From an uncultured Alistipes sp. (GTDB lineage: Bacteria > Bacteroidota > Bacteroidia > Bacteroidales > Rikenellaceae), in the NCBI GenBank assembly GCA_937911745.1, contig CALDPX010000059.1, positions 159,968 through 223,967 on the forward strand: DNA of 64,000 bases, in the 5' to 3' direction. The number at the start of each line of letters is the position of its first letter. Position 1 is the first letter of the stretch. The notes beneath the pieces are model-generated. The model ran no database searches and was not told where the DNA came from. It saw only the letters and a list, made by a program, of their open reading frames with translations. Positions 35,414-43,340 of this stretch are shown here, piece after piece. Made by a program: the position numbers and the translations under genes.

Positions 35414-36094
35414 ATGATTTCTATTCCAAGCGCAGTTGAAACTGTAATCAAAAAGCGACCTTTTCTTGAAAGCGCCCTTTTGGAGGGGCTGATCAATCTC
35501 TCGGCTCTTGCCCGCCAACTCAAACCCGAAATTGAGCAAATTGTTTGCAGAGAGGTAAACGATAGTGCCGTCATTATGGCACTCAATCGTCTTTTGCCTC
35601 GCCTTGGTGATGTTACCGAACAAAAGGCACACAATGTAGTGGAGAATTTGGGTGACATAACCGTTAGAAGTAATCTTGCCGATTATACATTCCGCAATTC
35701 CAATACCCTTCACAATAAGCAGACCATCTTGATGGAGCGCATCAAAGATATGAGCAACATCTTCTGCACCTTTTCTCAGGGCATTGAAGAAACGACTTTG
35801 GTAGTAACCGAGAGCATTAGTGAAATGGTGGAGGAGATCTTTGCCGACGAGTATCTCAACTCCAAAAACAACAAACTTTCGCTCATTACCGTAAAACTTC
35901 CCGCAGACAACACTCTCTACCCAGGTGTGTACTATTTCCTATTTAAGGAACTCGCATGGGACAATATCAACATTGTGGAGGTTATTAGCACCACCAATGA
36001 GTTTACCATCGTACTCAATAGCAACGACATCCAGCGAGCATTCTCCATCTTGATGAATGCAAAAGACAAGGGTGCACGAATGAAGAGTATGTAG
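35414..36094 (+). CDS. ACT-like domain protein, function unknown
   Basis: 226 residues from ATG 35414. The N-terminal half (about 1-110) is helical and looks like a helix-turn-helix or DNA/RNA-associated module (LLEGLINLSALARQLKPEIEQ, NDSAVIMALNRLLPRL). The C-terminal part (about 140-226) has the alternating strand/helix pattern of two ACT-like repeats (LSLITVKLPADNT...VYYFLFKELAWDNINIVEVIS, EFTIVLNSNDIQRAF). Such proteins are conserved in Bacteroidota as predicted regulators; the ligand is not known. It is monocistronic, with its own promoter and terminator. Confidence 0.75.
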   Translation: MISIPSAVETVIKKRPFLESALLEGLINLSALARQLKPEIEQIVCREVNDSAVIMALNRLLPRLGDVTEQKAHNVVENLGDITVRSNLADYTFRNSNTLHNKQTILMERIKDMSNIFCTFSQGIEETTLVVTESISEMVEEIFADEYLNSKNNKLSLITVKLPADNTLYPGVYYFLFKELAWDNINIVEVISTTNEFTIVLNSNDIQRAFSILMNAKDKGARMKSM

Positions 36095-36113
36095 TATAGT
36101 ATGCAAATACATT

Positions 36114-36148
36114 AAAACCGCTCGACAAGTAGTTTATCGAGCGGTTTT
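36114..36148. terminator. Bidirectional terminator
   Basis: A 12-bp perfect stem (36114-36125 with 36137-36148), an 11-base loop and A/T tracts at both ends, between convergent genes. Confidence 0.85.
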
Positions 36149-36164
36149 TATATTACTTTGGGAT

Positions 36165-37196
36165 TTATTTTACTCTCAGCCTCTGACCAATACGAATAGG
36201 CGTGCTGCTCTTAATACCATTTAGGCGACATATTGCGCCAACAGTAGTACCATATTTTGCGGCAATCTTGGATAAGTTATCACCACTCTTCACTTTGTAG
36301 TACACAGCATCATTGACCGTTGGGCGGGGCTTGGAGGCAGCCTTTTCGAGATTATCTACAATCTCCTCTGACGACAGCGGATTTCCATCTTTATCGACAA
36401 ACATATCGCCCATATCCCCTTCGTCCTCTTCGAGTGCCTCGGTGAGTTTTGACGACACATTGAAATACCCCCTTTCGAGAACAAAATTTTGCCATTTCAG
36501 GTCGCCCGTAGAGAAGTCAATAATCCTCTCGGGGTCAAAAGTAAGATCGGCATATCGCACCTCGAAATGGAGATGTGCTCCCCTACTACGCCCCGTGTTA
36601 CCACCATATCCAATCACTTGTCCTGCAACCACATAGTCATTCACATCGACATTGAGTTTACATAAGTGTCCATAGTATGTTTCCAATCCGTTCGGGTGGC
36701 GCAGAATAACAAGGTAGCCATAGCCGCCCGAGTTCCAACGTGCATAGCGCACCTTGCCCTCAAAGGTGGCATATATAGGTTCGCCCGTAGGCAGGCTAAT
36801 ATCAATTCCCTTGTGCATACCCCTACCACGTGGACCATAGCGCGAGGAGACACGCCCTAATACGGGGACGTGGTAGTCTGCAAGACTCTCCACAAGTTGA
36901 ATTTCCATTGTTTCTGGCACATCCGAGATACTTATATCGCGATAGGCAAATACTTGATTGGTAACCCAATGATTAAGGTATACATCCTTGTTTACAAGGT
37001 CGTCATAGTCGGGAAACCAGTAGCGCCAAGTATTGTTCGTATAGGTAATTATCTTTGCCTTAGAGTTTGATGTATCGAGTGTATCAAGAGGGATTTCTGG
37101 TAGGTCTTCGAGGTTGTATTTACGCTGTGCCGAAGCTGGTGATGACCACATCAACACCGCACACACCACTGCCAACAACACAATGCCTCTTTTCAT
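36165..37196 (-). CDS. M23 family metallopeptidase with C-terminal LysM
   Basis: 343 residues. A signal peptide (MKRGIVLLAVVCAVLMWSSPASAQ region, cut after AQ) leads to a periplasmic protein. The M23/LytM domain (about 110-225) has the zinc ligands HKGIDI (H and D) and HLHFEV (second His of HxH). A LysM domain at about 298-343 (YKVKSGDNLSKIAAKYG...IRIGQRLRV) binds peptidoglycan. The enzyme should cut peptide cross-links in the cell wall. It is the last gene of the minus-strand unit with DUF3109, ddl, nadD, gmk and yicC. Confidence 0.92.
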   Translation of the reverse strand: MKRGIVLLAVVCAVLMWSSPASAQRKYNLEDLPEIPLDTLDTSNSKAKIITYTNNTWRYWFPDYDDLVNKDVYLNHWVTNQVFAYRDISISDVPETMEIQLVESLADYHVPVLGRVSSRYGPRGRGMHKGIDISLPTGEPIYATFEGKVRYARWNSGGYGYLVILRHPNGLETYYGHLCKLNVDVNDYVVAGQVIGYGGNTGRSRGAHLHFEVRYADLTFDPERIIDFSTGDLKWQNFVLERGYFNVSSKLTEALEEDEGDMGDMFVDKDGNPLSSEEIVDNLEKAASKPRPTVNDAVYYKVKSGDNLSKIAAKYGTTVGAICRLNGIKSSTPIRIGQRLRVK

Positions 37197-37220
37197 CTGT
37201 TTTTGTTTGGGGTAGTTTTC

Positions 37221-37799
37221 TTATTCGTTTTCTCTCTCTATCATCTCGGCAGCCTCGCAGAGTTGTGAGTAGAACTCCTCGCCAAAACGCCTTTCAAGCG
37301 GCTCTTGGAGAGCCTTGTAGAGTTTCACGCCATTGCGTTTGCCGCACGCAAAAGCACATCGGCAGATATCCCAACGGTGTAGATTGAGTCCATAGAAACC
37401 GTGCGAAAATTTCTTCACGCGAATGGGATAGAGGTGACACGAAATAGGTTTTTTGAACGATGTTTTACCCGCCCTGTAAGCCTTTTCTATGGCACAGAGT
37501 GTCACTCCATTCTCCACAACTGAGTAGGCGCACTCGGCATCGTTCACGAGCGGAGTACAATAGTCGCCATCGGTATCGACATACATAAAACCCTCGCGTT
37601 CAATGACGGCAATACCCTCGGGCGTCATAAAGGGTTTATAGTTTTCGTACTCCTCTTCCAAAATATCCACCTCCTCGATTTCGAGCGGAGCGCCTGCGTT
37701 ACCATCCACGCAACACTCGCCCTTGCACTCGTCCAAAGGGCAGCAGAACTCTTCGGTAAGGATGTCCGTAGCGATAATTTTGTCGTCTATCTCAATCAT
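37221..37799 (-). CDS. DUF3109 family protein, Cys-rich
   Basis: 192 residues from ATG 37799, which overlaps the ddl stop in ATGA; a second ATG at 37808 would add three residues. The sequence is rich in Cys (EEFCCPLDECKGECCVDG at the start, then AECAYSV, TLCAIEK, ISCHLYP, DICRCAFACG), matching DUF3109, a family near the zinc- or iron-sulphur-binding YkgJ-like proteins. The clustering of Cys suggests a metal cluster. Its role is not established. The coupling to ddl hints at an envelope function, by context only. Confidence 0.85.
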   Translation of the reverse strand: MIEIDDKIIATDILTEEFCCPLDECKGECCVDGNAGAPLEIEEVDILEEEYENYKPFMTPEGIAVIEREGFMYVDTDGDYCTPLVNDAECAYSVVENGVTLCAIEKAYRAGKTSFKKPISCHLYPIRVKKFSHGFYGLNLHRWDICRCAFACGKRNGVKLYKALQEPLERRFGEEFYSQLCEAAEMIERENE

Positions 37800-38776
37800 T
37801 GATTGCATAGTGCGTCTTCAATTACAAGCGTTAGTACTTCGGTCATTGTCATACCCGCAGCACGGATTTGCTTGGGCACAATGCTACCACCACTCATACC
37901 CGGGATGGTATTAATCTCAATCATATAGGGCTCCCCCTCTGGGGTAACGATAAAATCAACCCTTGCCAAACCTTTGCAACGGCAAGCCTTGTATGCTGCG
38001 AGGGTCATTTCGTGCAATTTCTCGGCAATTTCGGGAGCGATATCTGCGGGAGTTATCTCATCGCTCATACCGGCAGTATATTTAGCCTCGTAGTCGAAAA
38101 ATTCGTTCTTAGCCACCACTTCCGTAATAGGAAACAGATACTCTCTATTCTCCGTTACAAGCACACCGCAAGCCATCTCCCTGCCTGCAATAAACTCCTC
38201 GATAAGCACCTCCGAACTCTCATCAAAAGCCTTAAAAATTGCCTCGGGCAACTCCTCTGCACTCTTCACTTTCGTTACACCACAACTACTACCACTTGCA
38301 TTGGGTTTTACGAAGAGTGGCAATCCGAGTTCGGCAACAATAGCATCGGGGGCAATCCAGTCGCCATCTCGCAGAAGGATACCCTTAGCAAGTCCCACAC
38401 CCGTATCGGCAACTGCCCTCTTGGTCGTAACCTTATCGAAAGTAATAACCGAAGAGACCATATCGCACGAAGAGAATGGTACGCCCATCATCTCCAAGTA
38501 TCCCTGCAAGTGTCCGTCTTCGCCAGGGGTGCCGTGAATCATTATATAGGCAAAGTCAAACTCCACCCTCTCGGAGCCCACCGTGAGCGAAAAGTCATTC
38601 AAATCCACCTTCCACTCTCCCTCGGCGTTGCGGTAGGTAAAGTTTCGTCCGTAGACATCTATGAGCCACACATTGTAACGCTCCCTATCGAAAGCCTCCG
38701 CCACCTGTGCGGCACTCTGCAAGGCGATCTCCCTCTCCGAGGAGTTACCACCAGCCAGCAATGCTATATTTTTCAT
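37796..38776 (-). CDS. ddl: D-alanine--D-alanine ligase
   Basis: 326 residues from ATG 38776; another ATG four residues earlier lies within the repeat-linked leader. ATP-grasp enzyme that joins two D-Ala for peptidoglycan. Motifs: LLAGGNSSEREIAL at the start, HGTPGEDGHLQGYLEMMG near residue 90, PLFVKPNASGSSCGVTKV near 163, and EINTIPGMSGGSIVP at the C-terminus. The leader has a tandem heptamer repeat. The gene lies between nadD and DUF3109. Confidence 0.96.
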   Translation of the reverse strand: MKNIALLAGGNSSEREIALQSAAQVAEAFDRERYNVWLIDVYGRNFTYRNAEGEWKVDLNDFSLTVGSERVEFDFAYIMIHGTPGEDGHLQGYLEMMGVPFSSCDMVSSVITFDKVTTKRAVADTGVGLAKGILLRDGDWIAPDAIVAELGLPLFVKPNASGSSCGVTKVKSAEELPEAIFKAFDESSEVLIEEFIAGREMACGVLVTENREYLFPITEVVAKNEFFDYEAKYTAGMSDEITPADIAPEIAEKLHEMTLAAYKACRCKGLARVDFIVTPEGEPYMIEINTIPGMSGGSIVPKQIRAAGMTMTEVLTLVIEDALCNQ

Positions 38777-38780
38777 CTCA

Positions 38781-38815
38781 ATTCTCAATTCTCAATTCTC
38801 AATTCTCAATTCTCA
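38781..38815 (-). repeat. Five copies of a heptamer in the ddl leader
   Basis: ATTCTCA five times on the plus strand (TGAGAAT on the transcribed strand), lying between the nadD stop and the ddl start, ending 5 bases from the ddl ATG. The number of copies could vary by slippage and change spacing or the ribosome site. Confidence 0.85.
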
Positions 38816-38820
38816 ATCCA

Positions 38821-39573
38821 CTATGGATTGTAGTAGTCCTTGTGGCGAAATGCCAAAATCTCCTCAATCATATCGAGCCACTGCTCCGCCTCGCAATTTC
38901 CCTCGTCGAGGCGCAGGACTGCTCCGAAGTGGTTTTTTGCCTCGCCAAACTCAGAGCGAGCAAAAGCCTCTTTTCCGAGCGATAATTCCTTCTCTACTTC
39001 TTTGTTTTCCATATATAGTCCGTTTTCTTTTATATACTCCGCAACGCTTTGGGGCACAAGGCTTTGCCAATCATCCCCCATTGCTATTTGTTGCCTTACA
39101 AGAGTGGATGAAATCTCCATTTTTGGTGCACTCTTCATAACCACGAAAGGCTCTCCGTACTCTTCTCCCTCTCCACGCGGGTAAATCAGTATCTTATTCT
39201 CTTTTATGAGCCTTTCGCCCTCGCGCCAAGTGTGGATGGTGCGAGCTACATCGCCACCGCCAAGGATGGCAAACTCACGCTCGGGATAGAACATCCTTAG
39301 TCGGTCTATGGTTTTGACTGTATACGATGGACGCTCCATAGTGAACTCCACATCGCACACACGCATTTGATACCCTCCGCCAACAGCCCTTTTTGCCATC
39401 TCCAAACGAGCCTTCTCGGGTGCAAGGTCGGCAGTCTGTTTGTGGGGATTGTGGGGCGAAATGACAAACCACACCTCATCGGCATACCCACACTCCACAA
39501 CATAGCGAGCCACCGCCAAGTGACCATTGTGGATGGGATTAAATGAGCCGAAATAGAGCGCCGTAAGAGCCAT
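38821..39573 (-). CDS. nadD: Nicotinate-nucleotide adenylyltransferase with C-terminal TPR-like extension
   Basis: 250 residues, against about 190-210 for most NadD proteins. The catalytic domain has FGSFNPIHNGHLA (HxGH with His15 and His18), SPHNPHK and MEISSTLVRQ. It forms nicotinate adenine dinucleotide from NaMN and ATP in NAD synthesis. From about residue 195 an extra segment follows (ELSLGKEAFARSEFGEAKNHF...), shaped like a single TPR-type helical hairpin and ending in FRHKDYYNP. This extension probably arose from a fused small TPR-like protein. Confidence 0.92.
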   Translation of the reverse strand: MALTALYFGSFNPIHNGHLAVARYVVECGYADEVWFVISPHNPHKQTADLAPEKARLEMAKRAVGGGYQMRVCDVEFTMERPSYTVKTIDRLRMFYPEREFAILGGGDVARTIHTWREGERLIKENKILIYPRGEGEEYGEPFVVMKSAPKMEISSTLVRQQIAMGDDWQSLVPQSVAEYIKENGLYMENKEVEKELSLGKEAFARSEFGEAKNHFGAVLRLDEGNCEAEQWLDMIEEILAFRHKDYYNP

Positions 39574-39580
39574 CTGTGTG

Positions 39581-40141
39581 TTATTTTATGAACTCTTCTA
39601 CTATCCTGCGCACCTCTCCAACAGCCACCTCCAAGTCGTCATTGACGATTACTCGGTCGAACCTATCGGCGTACGAGAGTTCCTCGTCAGCCTTAGCAAT
39701 TCGCTGTTCTATCTTTTCGGGCGAGTCGGTAGCCCTACCGATTAAGCGGTTACGCAACTCCTCCACCGAAGGTGGCATAATGAAAACTGAAAGTGCATCG
39801 GAGCCAAAAATCTCTTTGAGTCTCACGCCTCCCTTCACATCCACATCGAAGAGAATTGTGTGACCTTTCGCCCAAATTCGCTCCATCTCGCTACGCAACG
39901 TGCCATATTTGGTACCGGCATAGACCTCCTCCCACTCCACAAAGGCATCCTCAGCAATTCGCTTATCGAACTCTTCGCCCGAGAGAAAGTAGTAGTCTTT
40001 GCCATTTTGCTCCACACCACGGGGCGCACGCGAGGTCGCCGAGATAGAGAACTCTAAGCCATCAACCAAGCCCATAAGGTGATGTACGATGGTGGTTTTT
40101 CCCGAGCCCGAAGGAGCCGAAAATATAATCAGTTTACCCAT
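39581..40141 (-). CDS. gmk: Guanylate kinase
   Basis: 186 residues. GMP + ATP to GDP + ADP. The P-loop is FSAPSGSGKTTIVHHL at the N-terminus; GMP-binding residues lie in ISATSRAPRGVEQNGKDYYFL, and the lid follows. The length is typical. The start abuts the yicC stop directly. Confidence 0.97.
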   Translation of the reverse strand: MGKLIIFSAPSGSGKTTIVHHLMGLVDGLEFSISATSRAPRGVEQNGKDYYFLSGEEFDKRIAEDAFVEWEEVYAGTKYGTLRSEMERIWAKGHTILFDVDVKGGVRLKEIFGSDALSVFIMPPSVEELRNRLIGRATDSPEKIEQRIAKADEELSYADRFDRVIVNDDLEVAVGEVRRIVEEFIK

Positions 40142-41026
40142 TTATAAGATATTGAGTACTTGTTCTTTAATCTTTTCAAGCTCATCCTTCATTTTAACTA
40201 CCAAAATCTGAATTTCGGAGTCATTTGCCTTAGAGCCCATAGTATTAATTTCGCGTCCCATTTCCTGAGCCACAAAACCAAGTTTGCGACCTACGCTATC
40301 TTCGCCTGCCGCCACCTCGCGGAAGTAGTCACAGTGTTTGTCGAGGCGCACTTTTTCCTCTGTAATATCGAGTTTTTCGAGGTAGAAAATCATCTCCTGT
40401 TCAAGACGGTTGGCATCGTAGTTTACCGCAAGCGCAGAGAGTTGGTCGAGGATACGCTGGCGAATAACCTCCGTACGGCGCACCTCAAAGGGAATAACGC
40501 TCTGCTTGTAGTTCTGAATAAGGTCTACCCTATGCAACAAATCGGCAATAAGCACCGCACCCTCCTGCTCGCGGAACTTGTCGTGTGCCGCAAGAGCCTC
40601 ATCAACTGCCTTCAAGAGTGCTTCACACTCCTCCTTACTTACTGCATCCGCATCGCTCGAAACCACATCGGGCATACGCATAACCGAGGCAAGAACCTGC
40701 GATTGCACCTCGCTACCGCAACCCAACCCTGAGGCGAGAGCCATTGCCATCAGTTGCTCGCTGTACTCCTTGAATAGTTCGGAATTAATGTTAGCAGCCG
40801 AAGCCTTTGCCGAGGTGTTTTCCACAGTGATAAACATATCAACCTTACCGCGTTGCAAGACCTTTGCTGCGCGATTTCTTATCTCGTATTCAAACTGACG
40901 ATAACGGGCGGGCAATTTGACCGAAAGATCCAACTGCTTGCCGTTGAGAGAGCGTGTTTCTATGGTTATTTTACGCCCTGCAATGGTAACTTCGGACTTA
41001 CCGAAGCCTGTCATAGACTTTATCAT
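40142..41026 (-). CDS. YicC family endoribonuclease-type protein
   Basis: 294 residues. MIKSMTGFGKSE at the N-terminus and the C-terminal block GRKLGFVAQEMGREINTMGSKAND with VVKMKDELEKIKEQVLNIL are the YicC_N and DUF1732 signatures. YicC of E. coli has been linked to RNA turnover; the activity here is inferred. The gene is upstream of gmk, as in many bacteria, and heads the minus-strand unit. Confidence 0.92.
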   Translation of the reverse strand: MIKSMTGFGKSEVTIAGRKITIETRSLNGKQLDLSVKLPARYRQFEYEIRNRAAKVLQRGKVDMFITVENTSAKASAANINSELFKEYSEQLMAMALASGLGCGSEVQSQVLASVMRMPDVVSSDADAVSKEECEALLKAVDEALAAHDKFREQEGAVLIADLLHRVDLIQNYKQSVIPFEVRRTEVIRQRILDQLSALAVNYDANRLEQEMIFYLEKLDITEEKVRLDKHCDYFREVAAGEDSVGRKLGFVAQEMGREINTMGSKANDSEIQILVVKMKDELEKIKEQVLNIL

Positions 41027-41051
41027 TTTCTTCGGGTTTTATTCTGACCGA

Positions 41052-41059
41052 CAAAGATA
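41052..41059 (-). promoter_or_regulatory. -7 box for the yicC-gmk unit
   Basis: TATCTTTG on the minus strand. A TTTG lies 23 bases upstream (41086-41083). The yicC start is 26 bases downstream. Confidence 0.5.
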
Positions 41060-41103
41060 GAGCATTTTTTCTTTCTTTAAGACAAAAATAAAGATTGAAT
41101 GAG

Positions 41104-41134
41104 TTGTTTTACTCTAAAATAAGATGTATATTTG
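41104..41134 (+). promoter_or_regulatory. Promoter for the serC operon
   Basis: TTG (41104-41106), 20 bases, then TATATTTG (41127-41134). The leader is about 75 bases. Confidence 0.65.
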
Positions 41135-41212
41135 CAGATGCAATCTACGATTGAATTTTGCACACACAAATTAACTAATTTATAACTAACTATTTTAACC
41201 TACTAAAATCAC

Positions 41213-42286
41213 ATGGTAAAGCACAATTTCAATGCAGGACCTTCGGTTTTGCCCGATGTAGTTATTAAAAAAGCAGCCGAGGCTGTTTTGGATTTCAATG
41301 GTAGCGGCTTATCGATTCTTTCGATTTCGCACCGTACCAAGGACTTCGATGCAGTTATGGACGAAGCAAAGGCTCTCTTCCGTGAACTCTTGGAGATTCC
41401 CGACAACTACCAGATTTTCTTTGTTGGTGGTGGCGCAAGCACCCAGTTCTTCCAGATTCCCTACAACTTCCTCGGCACCAAAGCCGCTTATGTAAACACT
41501 GGCGTTTGGACAAAGAAGGCCATCAAGGAGGCTAAACTCTTTGGCGAGGTTGAGGTTATCGCTTCGGGCGAGGAGAGCAATTTCTCGGCTATTCCTAAGG
41601 GCTACACCATTCCTACCGACTGTGACTACCTCTACACTTGTATGAACAACACCATCTACGGTACTGAGAATCACATCGACATTGACTCGCCCATTCCTCA
41701 CATCTGCGATATGAGTTCGGACATTTTGAGCCACCCTGTTGATGTTTCGAAATACGCTATCATCTATGGTGGTGCACAGAAGAACTTGGCACCTGCTGGT
41801 GTTACCTTCGTCATCATCCGTGACGATATGTTGGAGAAAGTTGTTCGCAACGTACCCAGCATGGTTCACCCCAAAACTCACGTTGACAACAACTCGATGT
41901 ACAACACTCCCCCTGTATTCCCCATCTACGTTCTCTTGGAGACCTTGCGCTGGATGAAGAGCATCGGTGGTATGAAGGAGATGTATCGTCGCAACTGCGA
42001 GAAGGCAGATCTTCTTTACAACGAGATTGACCGCAATGCCCTCTTCCGTGGCACCGCCGCTAAGGAGGACCGTTCGAGGATGAATATCTGCTTCGTTATG
42101 AACCCCGAGTACGAAGAGTTGGCAGGTGAGTTTATGGAGTTTGCAAAGGCTCGCGGCATGGTCGGCATCAAAGGTCACCGCTTGGTTGGTGGTTTCCGTG
42201 CCAGCTGCTACAACGCACTTCCTTTGGAGAGCGTTAAGGCCCTCGTAGAGTGCATGCAGGAGTTCGAGAAACTTCACGTTAAATAA
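41213..42286 (+). CDS. serC: Phosphoserine aminotransferase
   Basis: 357 residues, usual length. PLP enzyme forming phosphoserine from 3-phosphohydroxypyruvate and glutamate. Motifs: HNFNAGPSVLP at the N-terminus, the GGGASTQFF cofactor loop near residue 69, and the PLP Lys in YGGAQKNLAPAG near 190. The C-terminus GHRLVGGFRASCYNALP carries the substrate Arg. It starts the serine operon with serA. Confidence 0.97.
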   Translation: MVKHNFNAGPSVLPDVVIKKAAEAVLDFNGSGLSILSISHRTKDFDAVMDEAKALFRELLEIPDNYQIFFVGGGASTQFFQIPYNFLGTKAAYVNTGVWTKKAIKEAKLFGEVEVIASGEESNFSAIPKGYTIPTDCDYLYTCMNNTIYGTENHIDIDSPIPHICDMSSDILSHPVDVSKYAIIYGGAQKNLAPAGVTFVIIRDDMLEKVVRNVPSMVHPKTHVDNNSMYNTPPVFPIYVLLETLRWMKSIGGMKEMYRRNCEKADLLYNEIDRNALFRGTAAKEDRSRMNICFVMNPEYEELAGEFMEFAKARGMVGIKGHRLVGGFRASCYNALPLESVKALVECMQEFEKLHVK

Positions 42287-42313
42287 TTTTTGTTCACAAA
42301 ACTTATAACCTAT

Positions 42314-42390
42314 CATAAAAGTCCGCAGTATGCCTACCATTGTGCCATATACCTACGAGCATAAAGAGGAGCGTGCTGTGGACTTTTATG
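42314..42390 (+). promoter_or_regulatory. Hairpin in the serA leader
   Basis: CATAAAAGTCCGCAG (42314-42328) pairs over 15 positions with CTGTGGACTTTTATG (42376-42390), one of them G-U, around a 47-base loop. The structure ends 14 bases before the serA ATG and lies within a 118-base gap after serC. It is a candidate for control of serA translation or for RNA processing between the genes. A short open frame reads through it (start 42330) in frame with serA, so the alternative is a longer serA N-terminus. Confidence 0.5.
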
Positions 42391-42404
42391 GCTTAGTAGA
42401 ACCT

Positions 42405-43328
42405 ATGAAAATTTTAGTTGCAACCGAAAAACCTTTTGCAAAAGCGGCCGTAGAGGCTATTGCAAATGTTGTTAAAGAGGCGGGTATGGAACTCGCTTTG
42501 TTGGAGAAATACACCGAGAAAGCACAACTCTTGGAGGCTGTTAAGGATGCTGACGCACTTATCGTTCGTAGCGACAAGGTAACCGCTGAGGTTATCGCTG
42601 CTGCTCCCCAGCTGAAAATCGTTGTTCGTGCAGGTGCTGGTTACGACAATGTTGATTGCGCTGCTGCTTCGGAGCGTGGCATTGTTGTTATGAACACCCC
42701 TGGTCAGAACGCAAATGCTGTGGCTGAACTCGCTCTCGGTCTTATGATCTACATGTCGCGCAATACCTTCAAACCCGGTACAGGTAAAGAGATTAGCGGT
42801 AAAAAACTCGGCATCCACGGCTACGGCAACATCGGTCAGATTGTTGGTCGCTATGGCAAGGCTCTCGGCATGGACGTTTACGCCCTCTCGCCTTCGATTA
42901 CCGACATGAGCATCTTCGAGAACAATGGCGTTACTCGCGTTGAGACCGCCGAGGAACTCTATGCTAAGTGTGACTACATCTCGTTGCATATTCCCGCATC
43001 GCCCAAATACCTCAAATCGGTAGATCGTCATCTCTTGGAGAGTATGCCTAAGGGTGCCATCTTGGTAAACACCGCCCGCAAGGAGGTTATCAACGAGGAT
43101 GACCTGATGGCTGTCCTTGGCGAGCGCGAAGACCTTAAATATGCAAGCGACATCGCTGCTGCTTGCCAGGCAGAACTCGTCGAGAAGTATGGCAACCGCG
43201 TCTTTGCAACCCCCAAGAAACAGGGTGCAGAGACCGCCGAGGCTAACTATAACGCTGCTAAGGCTGCCGCTTCGCAGATTGTTGATTTCTTCGTAAACGG
43301 CAACCGCAAATTCCAGGTAAACAAATAA
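42405..43328 (+). CDS. serA: 3-phosphoglycerate dehydrogenase, short form
   Basis: 307 residues from ATG 42405, which precedes MKILVATEKPF, the family start. NAD-linked first step of serine synthesis. The RAGAGYDNVD motif is near residue 78, the NAD loop GIHGYGNIGQIVG near 150, and the substrate Arg in VNTARKEVIN near 228. The usual PHIGxST motif with the catalytic His is replaced by TPKKQGAET near 273; this seems to be a lineage variant. No ACT domain, so no serine feedback site is expected. It follows serC. Confidence 0.9.
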   Translation: MKILVATEKPFAKAAVEAIANVVKEAGMELALLEKYTEKAQLLEAVKDADALIVRSDKVTAEVIAAAPQLKIVVRAGAGYDNVDCAAASERGIVVMNTPGQNANAVAELALGLMIYMSRNTFKPGTGKEISGKKLGIHGYGNIGQIVGRYGKALGMDVYALSPSITDMSIFENNGVTRVETAEELYAKCDYISLHIPASPKYLKSVDRHLLESMPKGAILVNTARKEVINEDDLMAVLGEREDLKYASDIAAACQAELVEKYGNRVFATPKKQGAETAEANYNAAKAAASQIVDFFVNGNRKFQVNK

Positions 43329-43340
43329 TTTCGGGCTCCT

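Noticed and set aside
38781..38815. CRISPR array
   Set aside because: The repeats are 7 bases, tandem and without spacers; no cas gene is present.
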